From: Lichtheimia corymbifera B2541
Lineage: Eukaryota; Mucoromycota; Mucoromycetes; Mucorales; Lichtheimiaceae
DNA length: 64,000 nucleotides
Assembly: GCA_000697475.1 (NCBI GenBank)
Contig: JNEU01001099.1
Span: 1-64,000, forward strand
Direction of reading: 5' to 3'
The position numbers were made by a program, and so were the translations under genes. Of this stretch, positions 35,963 through 48,002 are shown one piece after another. The notes beneath the pieces are model-generated. The model was not told the DNA's origin. It worked only from the letters and a program-made list of their open reading frames with translations, and searched no databases. Position 1 is the first letter of the stretch; every line of letters begins with the position of its first letter.

Positions 35963-36563
35963 ATGCTGCCCAGCCGTATCTTTTCACGAGCCCGACCCTT
36001 CATTTCACGGACATGGGCCATTCAATCACGACAACTGGCTCACAAGACACGTGTTGTCGAACGTGAACTGCCTCCAGCAGCACCTAAATCACGTAAACCA
36101 TGGCTTATCGGTGGAGCGATCGTTGGTACAGCAGTCTGGATCGTTGGCTTGTCAACAGCATTGAATTATCAACGACTCTCCAGTAGTGTTGTCACAGGCA
36201 CCTTGTTTATGGTGCGTTACGACCCTCGTGTGATTGAGCTTCTTGGTCCTCAGATCGACTATGCCGACAACTGGCCTTGGATTACCGGTACTGTCAACCA
36301 CTTTAAGGGCAAGGTGGCTATTGCTTTTGATATCAGTAGCAACAATGGTAAGTCAACATTAGGAGGGTCTTTTATTAGGGGATATAGGTTAACATATATG
36401 ATCTATTACAGGAGAACGTGGACGAGTACGCTTTTCATCATTGCGTAGAGGACAGGATTGGACCACGGTCGAGTTTACAGTGATGCGTGAAAGTGATGGC
36501 AAGACAATCGATTTGGGCCGCGAATTTGAATTGACCGAGAAAGGTGCACCCTCGATATCATAG
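35963..36563 (+). CDS. COA1: Cytochrome c oxidase assembly factor 1 homologue
   Basis: Two exons (35963-36347, 36412-36563; phase 1) give 178 aa. A basic mitochondrial presequence (MLPSRIFSRARPFISRTW) is followed by a single membrane span at about residues 46-66 (WLIGGAIVGTAVWIVGL). The intermembrane-space part (ALNYQRLSSSVVTGTLFMV, LLGPQIDYADNWPWITGTVN, KGKVAIAFDISSNNGERGRV) matches the COA1/TIM21-like fold. COA1 acts early in complex IV biogenesis, linking Cox1 translation to Shy1. Its stop lies 53 bases from the stop of the convergent PPxY gene. Confidence 0.85.
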
Positions 36564-36616
36564 ATTTGTAATTACGAGCCCTGACATACAACAACAACAA
36601 ATACATACATTATATA

Positions 36617-37249
36617 TCATGATGAACGTGCTGCAACCGAGGATGCATAATGTTGATGATGGGAGAGTAATGCATTTTGAAGATGTGCAAGAGGTTCGTT
36701 TTCTCGATGATCATCCATGGGAATAACGATATCGTCATAAGAAGGTGGTGGAGGAGAAGATGATCCAGGGTATGCTGGTGGTGGTGTTCGGGGTCGTGAA
36801 CGTCTGGTACGTCGTCGATGATGATGTCGTCTTACATGGTGAGTGGTCGTCCTATACTGTGTTGGACGTTGGTGATAATGTATGGCTGGTGGTTGTTGGA
36901 GGGGTGGATCTGAAAATCGTACAAGAGGAAGACGACGTGTGGCATGGTGTGATGTTGGAGTAGCAGTAGTAGTAGTGGAAGGTGCAAGGCATGAGGAGGA
37001 AGATGCATGTCGTCTGGCAGAAGATGGTATAAGCCATCCTTCTTGATCCACTTGTTCATTATCAGAGGCATGTTTATGTTGCCGTCGCATGTTCCTGATT
37101 CGTAAACAAAGGTAGATCATGGCAGCCACTACCACAGGGACAACAAGTGCCAACCATTGCAAATTGTTTTTTAATGCTGGAGTGGATGATGGATCTCTGG
37201 GAGGACCATCCAATGGCCAAGCTGGTTCAGCAGGGTGATTGTCGCTCAT
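36617..37249 (-). CDS. Single-pass membrane protein with two PPxY motifs
   Basis: One exon encodes 210 aa. A short acidic/Pro N-terminus leads to one hydrophobic span at about residues 30-50 (LQWLALVVPVVVAAMIYLCL) with a basic flank (RIRNMRRQHKH), predicting a cytosolic C-terminus. The tail is His/Arg/Ser rich and holds PPPAY and PPPPSYDD, both fitting the PPxY consensus bound by WW domains of NEDD4/Rsp5 ubiquitin ligases. A role as a membrane adaptor for ubiquitination is therefore plausible but inferred from motifs only; no SPRY or arrestin domain is present. The frame extends nine codons upstream to 37276; the ATG at 37249 (MSDNHPAEP) was preferred. Confidence 0.7.
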   Translation of the reverse strand: MSDNHPAEPAWPLDGPPRDPSSTPALKNNLQWLALVVPVVVAAMIYLCLRIRNMRRQHKHASDNEQVDQEGWLIPSSARRHASSSSCLAPSTTTTATPTSHHATRRLPLVRFSDPPLQQPPAIHYHQRPTQYRTTTHHVRRHHHRRRTRRSRPRTPPPAYPGSSSPPPPSYDDIVIPMDDHRENEPLAHLQNALLSHHQHYASSVAARSS

Positions 37250-38048
37250 GAGAAAGGAAAGTAATATGGTGCACAACTTTCAAAAGAAAACACCATTGAC
37301 GTGGGCATGAACGACAAGAAAGAGCACTAGACAAGAAAGAAGAGAGGGAGCTAAAATGTGTCCTCGGGACAAGATTCGGTCTCTTTTCTGACAAAGTCAT
37401 GCAACTTTGTAAAATGGGCCACGAACTTGCATGGATGTACCTTGCGTTATTGTATGGACCCAATTCTACCCTATTTTGAAAACGATCAGCAAATCACAAC
37501 CGGATACGATTTCGGGATGTCTGCCTTTCATATAATGAATCAATAATTTATACCAAGCTCATTGTGCTAATCTGCCGTAATTTAGAAAATGCCTGTGGTG
37601 TGTAACAACAATCGACTCCTTGTTCGCTCCATGATCTCGATAGATGGCTATACAAAACATCCCCACCATCCAGACACTCTGTGCTGCATACCATTTTGTA
37701 GGCCACAAGATACGTATTCTTCAACCCAGATGGGGTCATCAGCATTCCAGATCGTCATTGTGCACATGGTTGCTATTACTATACATACATACAGCACTTC
37801 TCTCATCCACCACACCTATGATGTTTTACCACCAAAAACATAATTTAGAGATGCATGAAAGTGGGGTTGCGATGCTCTTCTCATATAAAAGCTGAAAGGT
37901 GCAATATTTGTGGCGTCCATGATCAGATCTCGTTTGTACTTTACAATATGTGGTATTGTGCTGTCATTTATAATGATAACAAACATGTCCAATACAATAC
38001 AATACAATAAAACTAATATTCTCTACAAGTATCAAGTATGTGGATAAT
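37250..38048. other. Intergenic region
   Basis: No gene is supported in these 0.8 kb between two minus-strand genes. Short overlapping frames on both strands lack family similarity. The left end is presumably promoter of the PPxY gene and the right end 3' UTR of the thioesterase gene. Confidence 0.5.
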
Positions 38049-38993
38049 TTAAAGCTTGCTTTTGACAGGTTGTGGTGGTAATTGTTCCTTGAGAAATGCA
38101 GCAATGTCGGCTATCTCCTTCGGTCCAGCAGCATGACCCAGCCCTGGATACAACTTGAATGTCGCATTGTGTCCTACTTTGTTCAAGTACTTTGCAGAAG
38201 CTTGTCCATATTTTGGTTTAACCACCAAATCTTCCTCCCCATGGCATAACAAAAAGGGTGTGCCCTTGTTGACGTCCGAAGCGCTCTGTGATGTCGAATT
38301 AGCACTTTTTATGCTGCTGCTAAACATCCACCACTACTACAACCAACCTTTTCCATAATTGACAACACTCCTATCCCCCCACTACAGCCGATGACACCCG
38401 CCAATTTGTGCTTGGACAAGAATCCTGTCAACAATGCGATAACGCAACCTACATAGCGAGTGTCAATACGCTTGGATGCACCGACGATTGTTGTTATTAT
38501 TATGTGTACCTTGTGAAAATCCTCCCAATACGATCCGGTCGGATGGGATACCAGTGTCACGGACTTCTTTCTCGATCAAGTCGTTGACTATGGATACACA
38601 TTGTCAGGTGTGGATATACCTTGTATGTATGTACATACGTACCTGCATTGACAGAATCAATCATCCCCTGTTCATCCACCTTTGCAACATTGGCTGATTT
38701 AAGAAAGGAAGGAATATTGAACCAGGCAGGCGTTGGCAAGTTATCGTTTGCTTCCAAAGGTCGCATGGGACTACAACAACAACGATCAGGCTACGGTGCA
38801 ATGAGACGACGACGAGTCGACATTTAACTTACGCATCAGGCAAGACCCACTTCACATGCGGCAACATGGGAGCAATGGTCTCTGTCAGGAACAACCAACC
38901 CACACCAGAATCACCCAGGCCATGCAAGAAAATGACGGTGGCGGTATGCTTTGCAGTGGGATTAACAACAACGGTGCGTAAAGGCTGAGCCAT
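38049..38993 (-). CDS. Acyl-protein thioesterase 1 (lysophospholipase/carboxylesterase family)
   Basis: Five exons (38993-38833, 38770-38643, 38587-38510, 38448-38345, 38285-38049) give 235 aa. The alpha/beta-hydrolase signature is complete: ATVIFLHGLGDSGVGW near the start, nucleophile Ser in GGFSQGC (split over an exon junction), acid in HGEEDLVVKP and the catalytic His in GLGHAAGP. Family members remove S-acyl (palmitoyl) groups from proteins such as Ras or G-protein alpha subunits and also hydrolyse lysophospholipids; they are cytosolic. Length agrees with yeast Apt1 (about 227 aa). No odd features. Confidence 0.94.
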
Positions 38994-39228
38994 GGTGGTG
39001 GTGGTGGTGGTGTGCTACTGCTGGCGAGAGAAAAGGCTTTGTCATGGCGACACACATATGCAGCGTTGGTGTTGTTGTACAAGCGTCATCCCCAAATGCC
39101 ATATCAGGGTCTTCTTCCCCAACCCTTTGTTTGATATCATATGCTTTGCTTTGCCATGTACTATTAGGATAGCTTCCTCTCTTTTTTTTATTATTACTGT
39201 GAGTAAAAAGATGACGTTTGTTATACTA

Positions 39229-41519
39229 CTACTTTTTCAAGAGATCTCGATACTTGAGTTTGGTTTTGCTCATTTGAGAATCCACCGCATCCAACCGTTC
39301 CTCGAGTTCCTCCTTACGACGGCGTGTCAATGCGTTTACACCACTAATAGGGATCTTGCTGTATTCAGATTGGAGCTTTACAAGTTGAAAAGAGATCGTA
39401 TTCGTAAGTATAATAGTAGATTATAATATTAAGAGAAAACTGTGATAAGGAATAAAAAAATGATAACAATGAAAAGTCCACGTACGAGTTCTTTTTCCCG
39501 TGAGAGCTCTCGCAAAACCACATCAAGGTCTGCCGGAGACTTGATTTCTTTGTTGTTGTCTTTGTTCTTGGATGCCTCATCCTTTTGTTTTGGCTCAGAT
39601 GATGATGTTTGTGCCGCTGGTGTGGGTGGCGTGGGTGGTGCTGTTGCGACCTGCTGCTGTTGTCGTTCAGCTATGCATTCGACAGGGCTATGTACGTAGT
39701 AGTACATGACATGGATGATGAGTGATATGTATGCAGTAATACGATCATGAAGCAAACTATACCTTGCTTTTAGCTGGGTACTAAACCGCGATGCAATGTC
39801 CTGATACACAGACGGCTCTTCACTAAAGATACCCATGCGAAGGAATTGCTCCATTGTAGCCTTGAGCACGCGTACTTGGTCTTGAGAATGACGCAACTGC
39901 GCTTGTAATTTTTCATGGTCGACATCCTTCTTTTCTTTCTGCATGCTCTCCTCGTATTTACGCTTCTGGTCCTGCAGTTCAGTACGCAATTGATCATTCT
40001 CGGTAACAAGCATTCTATACAACATATGTAAGTATCATGTTGCAATCATACGTCGATTGAAAAATGCTTACTTGACTTGCTCCCTTGTCTCATTTAATTT
40101 ATCGGTAGTAGAAGAGAGATCATCCTGGATCCTTTCTTTGTTTGTCTGCAGTAGCAACACCAAGAATGAGCATCCATTTCATTGTTTGGGTCATGCATGC
40201 ATGTGGTACCTTTTCATTCTCGTATTTTTGTTTCCATTCTTGCTTCTCGCTTGATAATTCATCCACTGATTGACTCAGAAAAGTAATATCCTTGTTACAA
40301 GCTGCCAAGACAAACATGAGAACGTGTGTGCTCAGCAATGTCTATCCATTCCACACCTCGTGTTACCTTCTTTTTGGCGTTGCAATGCTTTAACGACAGC
40401 TCGTTCCTTTTCCAGCTTGTGTTGCCAATATTCTTCGGATCCCTTGCTGCTTTCCAATGAATGGGATGAAAGACTATCGTCATCCTTGATCGTATCTTCT
40501 TGGCTTGACCAGCTAACATCCGATTCATCTTGAGCAGCAGCAGCAGCACCTTCCTTTGATACAGGTGACTTTGGAGTGGGTGGTTGTGAGTTGCGTGGTG
40601 TGGGTGGTTTGCTTGCACGTGTAGTAGTAGTAGTAGTAGTGTTGGCTAAGGACATTGAACGATTACCAGGGGATGCAGCTAAGAGCACGGGTGATTGTTG
40701 TTGAGATCGAGGACTTGTTGGTGACAAAGGGGGTGATTGTTGATCATCACTACTATATCGACTATTGTTGCTTGCCGACTTTAGATTGGCAAGTGAGGCT
40801 GCTGGTCGTAAACCACGAACACGTCTACCATTGGTCGCAGGATCATCTTCATGAGGTTTACTAAAAGCTCCTCCTCCTCGTTGTTGGTCTTTGATACTCA
40901 TATGGCGGGAAAGTTGAGGCTGTTGCTCACCATTGCTGCTATGGCGTGTTCGAAGAAATGCTGCCCTGGTATCATTGGCATTGGTAGCTCCAGCAGTATG
41001 AGACATGGTGCGTTGACGCACACTGGGCCGTGTTGGTGTATTGGAAGCTCGCACCGTGTTATGCAATGATGCATTGCTACTGAGCGCTTGGATATTTTGG
41101 ACACTCATTGCTGATGACATTCCTCCCTTGGAAGGGGATACTTTGTTATTGCTACCACTTTGACGTCTGTGTGACAGTAGCACGCTGCATAAATAACATG
41201 TCATTGGTTAATATGTAGGCGACCTTTAATAATCATGCATTACACCCTTCACCTTAATCGTTTGCTTCTGGGTTTTGGACTTTCTTCATCACATAAGCTC
41301 ATCGTGTCAATAGAATATGCCGATTCTATATACATGTCCATAGCGTGAGTGCTCATGTTTCCTTTCCATGAGGATGATTTATGTACCTGCTGGACTAGGT
41401 GGCCGCTGATGGGGTTGATCAGCATTGTTGTTGGCCTTTCCCAAAGCGAGTTTCTTCAAATGCCAAAACTTTTGACCTGCAGAGGATGATCGATCTTTGG
41501 ATTTGACAGTTGAAGACAT
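39229..41519 (-). CDS. Coiled-coil protein with disordered Ser-rich N-terminus, function unknown
   Basis: Eight exons (41519-41387, 41325-41253, 41184-40367, 40301-40210, 40145-40072, 40014-39763, 39687-39486, 39375-39229) give about 596 aa. Residues 1-300 are basic and Ser/Thr/Pro rich with repeated SPxxS and TPxxP motifs, suggesting phosphorylation. Residues about 315-455 form an almost continuous coiled coil (VDELSSEKQEWKQKYENEK, TENDQLRTELQDQKRKYEES). A Pro/Ser linker then leads to a compact C-terminal motif, YSKIPISGVNALTRRRKEEL and ERLDAVDSQMSKTKLKYRD, faintly reminiscent of enkurin-type C-termini. A cytoskeletal or scaffold role is possible but not shown. All splice phases agree; the short exons 4-5 rest on coil continuity. 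Confidence 0.78.
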
Positions 41520-44500
41520 AAATTAGAGTGATGGAGAAAAAAGAAAGAAATGAGGTAAAAGCGGGATGTGGATGTTTAAAAAGGGGGGGGATAAATGGAG
41601 GTCATTTTATAAGTCAGTGAGCTGCTGAAGGCTGGATCAAGAACACAAAGAGCAATAGAAAGGGGTGCGATGTCGTTGTTAAGGATACTACAACCAAGAG
41701 GGGCTATCTCAGTGTGTGCGTGTATGTGCAAGCGTATGTGTGATGCTTGGCTGCGGGAAGGGGGTGGAATAGAGAGCTTTTACGACACATAGGCACATTT
41801 TGAAAGAGAACATGATCGCATGGTCAATTACTCTTTTCTTCCAAAGCTTACCGCCAACTTACTTTCCCATAGCCAAGCACAATTCCCACCCTCCCTATCC
41901 CAGATCAATCTCTTCTCCCATTTTTCGGGAGGAGATGATGACGGATACCTAGCCATGTTGTATCCTGTGATAGGTAAATTGGGATGTCATTCATGGTAGG
42001 TCATTGTGTGTTGGGTACATAAACATACGCGATGATCAATGGGACCCTTGTCACACCTGGATTCATGCACACGGGTTCATCAAATAATGACGACTGATTT
42101 ACTCGCAAATTGTAGAGACAATGACAGACCATATGGATGATGATGGTGTTCTCCTTTGTTAGAAGAATGGGGGCTTGTAGAATATGGGAAAGATAATGGG
42201 CCTTAGTAAAGAAGAAAAAAGAGCGAGATGAGGGTGATTGAGAAAAGCACCCACTGAGAGGGAGAGACCGAATCAAAGCGTGGGGGATATGTCAACTTTC
42301 TTTAAGCTCATGGTCTAAGTGTTCGCTAGACTAGGTGGCTGGTGGCAATCAACAACACAGGATCTTGGATTCCTTCCCTATATTACTCCTAAATGGTGCT
42401 CTGTTTTACACGTTTTTGATATATCTTAAAAACGAGAACCTATCATGTCGATGCTATTGCTTATCAAAAGCTGTGTCATTTTTGCTTCTTACTGCAGCAG
42501 ATATTGGTGGTGTGCATGCATATTTCGCCATGACGCATGGCAAGTGCCATTGTGCTGCTCATTCAAAGATAACTGACAAATGCAGCTAAGGGGGTACGGG
42601 GGATGATCCATGGCAAGTATCTTGTGACCATCAAAATGGGACGAGCCTTTGTGCCCATGGATCAATCTCCCATGCACGCCGATCTCCTTTCCACAAGGCA
42701 AATCAGGGATCACTTTCCCTCACGAAATCATCCATGTTATCGGCGATTGCAGTTTATCTCAGTACATATGAACCATGCACTTTGCATCGAGCATCCCAAG
42801 TTTAACCCTTCACGGATCATGATGGCTTTTTGTGATAATAGGAAAAAAGGGGGCGTTGTTGTGGAGAAGAGTAGTAGTGCTGCTCATCAAATCTCGATCC
42901 ACAGGTTCCACGAAATCGGGGACTTACGGTCAAACACAGGCAATATGAAGATGAATAATGATTACCCCAACTGTGATCTGGGAAGAAATCATACTTGGTC
43001 TAAACATATACTCAACATTGTTTGCTATCGACCGTGAGAGAATGATGCCCTTGCATATTTCAAAACAAAATAGGCGTCGATGGCTATTCATTCTAATCGA
43101 CGTTTGTAAAAGTGATCAATAGACATGATTGATGTTGATGCTGGGGAGGTATGTACAGGTAGAATCGACCTTATTGTTCTCTGATAACTTAGATAAAGTA
43201 GTACTGATCTTCGTTGATTGCATAAAAGGCACGTATGTGTCATCTATTTAGGATTTGTTCAGTCCTTCTTACTAAATGTGGTATTTTTCTTTGGCTACTA
43301 CACTTACAAAGATATGTTGTTGGTGGCATTGGTGCTCAGCCCACGCCACGCAAAATCTCAAAACCCCACGGCTATATGTTTATATCCGCGCGGGGATGTG
43401 CAAGTGGCATAGTAAAGTCTTATGATGAGTGAAATCCCATTGATCGGAATTCGATGGTACATACATGTACACGATAGACCACGTTGCTCTGCTGATGGTG
43501 GTGATAGTAGATAGCTTCATTGCTAAGCCCTGGCATAGCAGAGATATACTGTTGGTCATGTCTCCATGCAAAGTACACATGGAAGATAAACATTAATGAT
43601 CCCCCAGCGGCTATACTTTCTTATGATTCACCCACGTGTGCCATCAAGATACTGCCTGATGCAATATGTGCCACCACATGCTACTGCTACGCTTGTGGGA
43701 ATACAAAGAGACCATGGCAATGGATATGCGCTTGCATCACCTTCAGCGCCCATGCCGTATATGGCCTTGTTGACAAGCAAAAATCGCAGTTACTACGACG
43801 ACGTGATGTAGTGATGTGCGCATTGCATTTGGTATCTTGACAAGTAGTAGTTTCTTTTATTGGAAAGGAAGGAACATACATCCATATCGGGAGAAGAAAT
43901 GCAACATTGGGCTTGGCAAAGCTGATCGATCATCTAAACCAGCAAGAAGCGATTGTTTATTAATCTGCTGTTGTATGTCATGGCATGTTAGCATCATTAT
44001 CAAACTTTTTTCGTTTCGAAATTTTGTGAGGCAGTGCACCACACAATAAACTCTATATGGTATGCATTCAAAGAAAAGGATGAATAAGGCAAACGGCGAA
44101 CGGCTCTTTGTCAAAGGTAAAAAAAGTGGATGTGCATGGCACTCCGCAAAATGTCTATTTGATCCGCTGTTCCACAAAGGAAGCTCAACGAGGTTTCTGT
44201 GTTACATGCTACGTTCGTCCACTGTCAACTTTTACGCTGGTTGCTTTGTCTTTTGGCTGTTTGGAGCTGTCATGGTAGTTCATGCTGTGTATAATTCAAA
44301 TCCCCCATCACCTGACCAAACGACCCATTTTCATCTCTTTTGTACTCATGTTTGGTATCTAATCATGGCACCATATGCATGTGTATCGTCCATGTGTATG
44401 CGCGTGTGTATATATGTATGTGTGTGTATGTATGCAAGCGGGCTTGGTCGACATGCCATTCCAAAAAGGATACTCATGGAACTTCGATACCTATTTGGGA

Positions 44501-44779
44501 AACAGCACCAGTTAAGACAGAAAAAGGAAAGGAACAAGACTCCTTTGGCCGTGCCTTCCCTCTTTCTATTTAACTTTTTCCTCCTCTTGTTCTCAGCAAT
44601 GCGAGCATAATAGTAATAATCCTATTGTGTGTGGGCTTACAAGAGACCGAGATTTTTTCTTTTTACCTTCTGCGATATATCAAACCCTACTATTTGCGCA
44701 TCTATTATAAGCCTTTTTTTGCTCTCCAGACACATATATATATCCGCACCATCATCCTTATATAAACCTTTCTTTCATA
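41520..44779. other. 3.3-kb intergenic region without convincing gene
   Basis: Frames of 106-182 codons exist (for example 42603-43037 and 44062-44610), but they lack family similarity, have composition typical of chance frames, and overlap others on both strands. CT-rich sequence and a TATA-like CACATATATATAT at about 44730 precede the next gene. No RNA gene was recognised. Confidence 0.5.
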
Positions 44780-45736
44780 ATGCATCAGCCATTATCCACC
44801 CTGGACACTGGTTCAGTCCTGGTTCCCATGTCCTTCTCTCCTTCAAGCACATCAGGTGTTCTCCTCAAAGACTGCACCTTGGGTGACACTGTAGGAGCTC
44901 AAGAATGGATTGCACGAGAGCTAGGTAGAATTAGGGAAGATACCAAGCCAAGACATTGCCGTGACTATGAAGCATTATTGCAAGTAATTGAAGAGATGAG
45001 CCGATATGTTCCAGCATTGTCGTCTACATCTAATTCGCCTACCAGCAGTAATGCTAATAAACCATCCTTTCCGCTGTCAGCATCATCCACCCAACACACC
45101 GACAACGATACGACTTTTGATGTATCCATCTCATCGTCCTCTGCGCCACACCAATCGTCCACAAATAATAAGCCAACAACGCTGTTGCGATTTAACGACT
45201 TGGAGGTGGCTCTAATACACATCATCCAATACAACCAACGCTGTGATCTCGATACAAGTATAGCTGCCACCACCACCACCTTGCCGAATGCATCGTCATC
45301 ATCATCGTTTTCGCATCCTGCTCGTCTTTTGCGAACACTGGATAAGCTATACACCATGCGTGGAAATGATGGTGGTAGTATTGGCAATCCATTGGCTGCA
45401 CAGCAACATTTATTTTCTATCTTATTTGGTGAGGTGCGTTTGACATCTCAGCTTGTTGCTCAATGGGGTATCGTATGTCAATGGGCCAAACAGCTTTCAG
45501 GGACACAGGATTGGCATGGCTGGATGAACTTTGGCTTAGATGCCTATGCCAAGGCGAAGCAACAATGTAGCACCACCGGTAATGATTCATCTACAGCAGA
45601 ATTACAAAGCCCCACCAAGAGCGCATCAAGTTCTTCAAGCTCAACCACGTCCACGAACAGAGAGCATCAAAGAATGATAGAGCAACTTCCAATGCTTTTG
45701 TACAATACGCATTTGGTGGAAGAATACCAGGCTTAA
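44780..45736 (+). CDS. Hypothetical protein, 318 aa
   Basis: A single long exon starts at the first ATG after a TATA-like and CT-rich leader. No family was recognised. Ordered-looking segments are VGAQEWIARELGRIREDT with RDYEALLQVIEEMSRYVP (about 40-80), FNDLEVALIHIIQYNQRC (about 135-155), and LLRTLDKLYTMRG to FGEVRLTSQLVAQWGIVCQW (about 180-235). Ser/Thr/Asn-rich spacers separate them. The pattern of amphipathic helices suggests a helical-repeat or docking protein, but this is inference. It has no signal peptide or membrane span. It is convergent with GPI3, 221 bases between stops. Confidence 0.65.
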   Translation: MHQPLSTLDTGSVLVPMSFSPSSTSGVLLKDCTLGDTVGAQEWIARELGRIREDTKPRHCRDYEALLQVIEEMSRYVPALSSTSNSPTSSNANKPSFPLSASSTQHTDNDTTFDVSISSSSAPHQSSTNNKPTTLLRFNDLEVALIHIIQYNQRCDLDTSIAATTTTLPNASSSSSFSHPARLLRTLDKLYTMRGNDGGSIGNPLAAQQHLFSILFGEVRLTSQLVAQWGIVCQWAKQLSGTQDWHGWMNFGLDAYAKAKQQCSTTGNDSSTAELQSPTKSASSSSSSTTSTNREHQRMIEQLPMLLYNTHLVEEYQA

Positions 45737-45810
45737 AACAACAACAGCAGCAGTAACACTATTTATCTTTCCCCGTCAACCACCCCTCCCTTTCCGGATG
45801 TCAATCCAAA

Positions 45811-45833
45811 GCACACACACACACACACACACA
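45811..45833. repeat. CA microsatellite
   Basis: A CA run in the 3' region between the convergent hypothetical gene and GPI3. Confidence 0.9.
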
Positions 45834-45957
45834 TGCGTACATCCGAGGTGCTCCACAAATACCCTCTCGCTTTTAGCTAGTTGTCTTGTACACCCCTTCT
45901 CCTCTTGCGTGTCATTTACGCGTGTACATATATATACGTTTGTTGTTTCTTTCTTGG

Positions 45958-47746
45958 TCAATCTGATGCTCTCATATGTTTATGTAATGGTGATAAGGTG
46001 TTATGATTATGCAACGCGTCTCGATATCGTTTGTAGGGAAAAGTCTCAGCACGTTCGATTGAGTGATTTGGGAGCATGAATTCTAAAAACATCCAGAATA
46101 GATAGTCGAGTGCCACCACCATGCAAAAGATCTTGCCAGCATAAATGCCGCATCCATAGTATCGACGTAATCGCTCGATCAAGGGTGCCTCTTGCGTTTG
46201 AGATATCATATCGTAGACCTAACAATGAATGATGAGCCAGGCTGAGCGCTATTTACCATATCCAGCAACTTACCCTTTCGGTGCGCTCGGCCACGTTAGA
46301 CCAGCTATACATGTCCTTTAGCTCATCATTAAACCGGCTGGGATCGACTTCTTCGTATCGAATCATGTGAATTGCTTTGGATATGGCAATGACCAAATCT
46401 AATAATGCATATTCTCACACAATAAGTATCATCATCAACCACGAATCAATATACATTGGACTACTTACCATCCTCTTCTGGCATGGCATAGTTAATCATG
46501 TGGCTGGGTAGCACTTCGGGTACGCCACCCACTTTGGTGCTTACAACGAATAGACTACCACATCATGGGGGAAAGTATATATGAGTCCTTGCTTTCCATT
46601 CAATCCATGACGTACGTATACATACCCTGCACATGCAGCTTCTACAATAGCAATGCAAAACGCCTCGGTCAAGCTTGTATTTAAGAAAATGTTGCCTTGT
46701 ATCAACACATTGCGGACCTCGTGATGTTTAATTGGCCCTAGTAGCTCCACACGGTCATGCAATAAATGTTTCTCCCGCATTTGTTCCAGATCGATCCTCT
46801 TTGGCCCGTCTCCTCCTAGATGATACATACACATGGTCAGTGGGAGAATATGAGCACATGATTCACACACGACTTACCAATGATGAAACGCACGTTTTTG
46901 TGCATTGCACAAATTCGGGGAATGATAGCCACAAGTAGATCCATTCCTTTCCTGTAAACCAACCGACTGATGACAACAATAGTGACTAAGAGAGAGATAG
47001 AGTAGGATGATGAGCATCTAAAACATCCCCCATTCTTCACACGCCACACTTACTCCAATTGGGATCGGGTGCCGAAGGATCGGGCATGAATTGGGAAGCT
47101 ACCACGGCATTAGGAATGACAGATACGTTTCTTGGAGACAAGGCCGCTCGTAGCACCGTATTTTCTTTGCTGTTGAACCCGTGCATGAATAATTCATATC
47201 CAACCATAACCACGACTACTACTACTCACCTTGTATGTGATACACAAATAACATGATCGACATCACTTAGAGTAAACTTGAGGAGCTTGTTGGTAAGGAT
47301 AGAGCTTGCATCGGCGAAACCGAATAGCGAATGATCGGTAAAGCACACCTTGTATCCCATCGTCTTTCCATGTAGAATCGCTTCATGACAAAGAGCCGAA
47401 AAAGCACCATGGCCGTGAATGATGTCGATTTTCTCTCTGATCCAAATGTTGCGCAAGAGTGGGAAACAACCATAGATAGTAGGGAGTGTTGCTTCAGCAT
47501 GAATCACCATCGTCGGTACATAATATACTTTGAGCCCGTTGGTCAAATAGCGTACGCCTGTACGATTGCCATAGGCATGTGTTACTATCACCACCTGGAT
47601 GGAGGAAGGGACATTGATTAATGCATATACACACACACACCATGCATCCCATTTACCTTGTGCCCCCGTCGAATCAATTGCTCTGACAAGTGATATAGAT
47701 GGCTTTCCACACCACCCATGTTGGGATAGAAAAAGTCAGAGACCAT
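45958..47746 (-). CDS. GPI3: GPI anchor biosynthesis GlcNAc transferase catalytic subunit (PIG-A/Gpi3)
   Basis: Eight exons (47746-47657, 47594-47230, 47169-47054, 46985-46878, 46815-46626, 46554-46469, 46398-46274, 46218-45958) give 446 aa. The match to fungal Gpi3 is strong throughout: [45 protein letters not shown] with [57 protein letters not shown] with the GT4 donor-site Glu, [29 protein letters not shown]-terminal membrane span ([18 protein letters not shown]) anchors it in the ER. It transfers GlcNAc from UDP-GlcNAc to phosphatidylinositol, the first GPI step. A 5-nt coding exon at 47845-47841 (ATG TT) could splice to 47747 and add Met-Phe. Confidence 0.95.
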
Positions 47747-47846
47747 GCTATTAAGGAGAGAGAGAGAGGAAAGAGCAAGATGATGAGTAAAGGAACATGC
47801 AAAGGATCGTGCCATCGCATTGCTATACCATATATTATACAACATG

Positions 47847-48002
47847 CTGGAACGATCTCAGTGGCAATGCGCGTCGTCGTCTTGGTTGCTTTGTAGGGTG
47901 TATGTTGTGTGTCGTAAGTCGAATGGGCGTGTGAAGGTGGATTAACAAGAACTGGAAATAGAGGGGGCAACTTGTCTTTCTCTTCCGCTTTACCTACGAT
48001 CC
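47847..48002. promoter_or_regulatory. Compact divergent promoter between GPI3 and a small gene
   Basis: Only about 157 bases separate the possible GPI3 first exon from the ATG at 48003 on the other strand. CT-rich sequence precedes the plus-strand start. No specific site assigned. Confidence 0.4.

Noticed and set aside
37548..37900. Short overlapping frames on both strands between the PPxY and thioesterase genes
   Set aside because: All under 85 codons, no similarity, no leader or splice structure.
42603..43037. 144-codon plus-strand frame in the 41.5-44.8 kb gap
   Set aside because: No domain, composition of random sequence, no convincing splice partners or leader.
44062..44610. 182-codon plus-strand frame before the orphan gene
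   Set aside because: Second half is driven by GT-rich and CT-rich simple sequence (Val/Cys/Met run, then Leu/Phe run); most likely promoter DNA of the gene at 44780.
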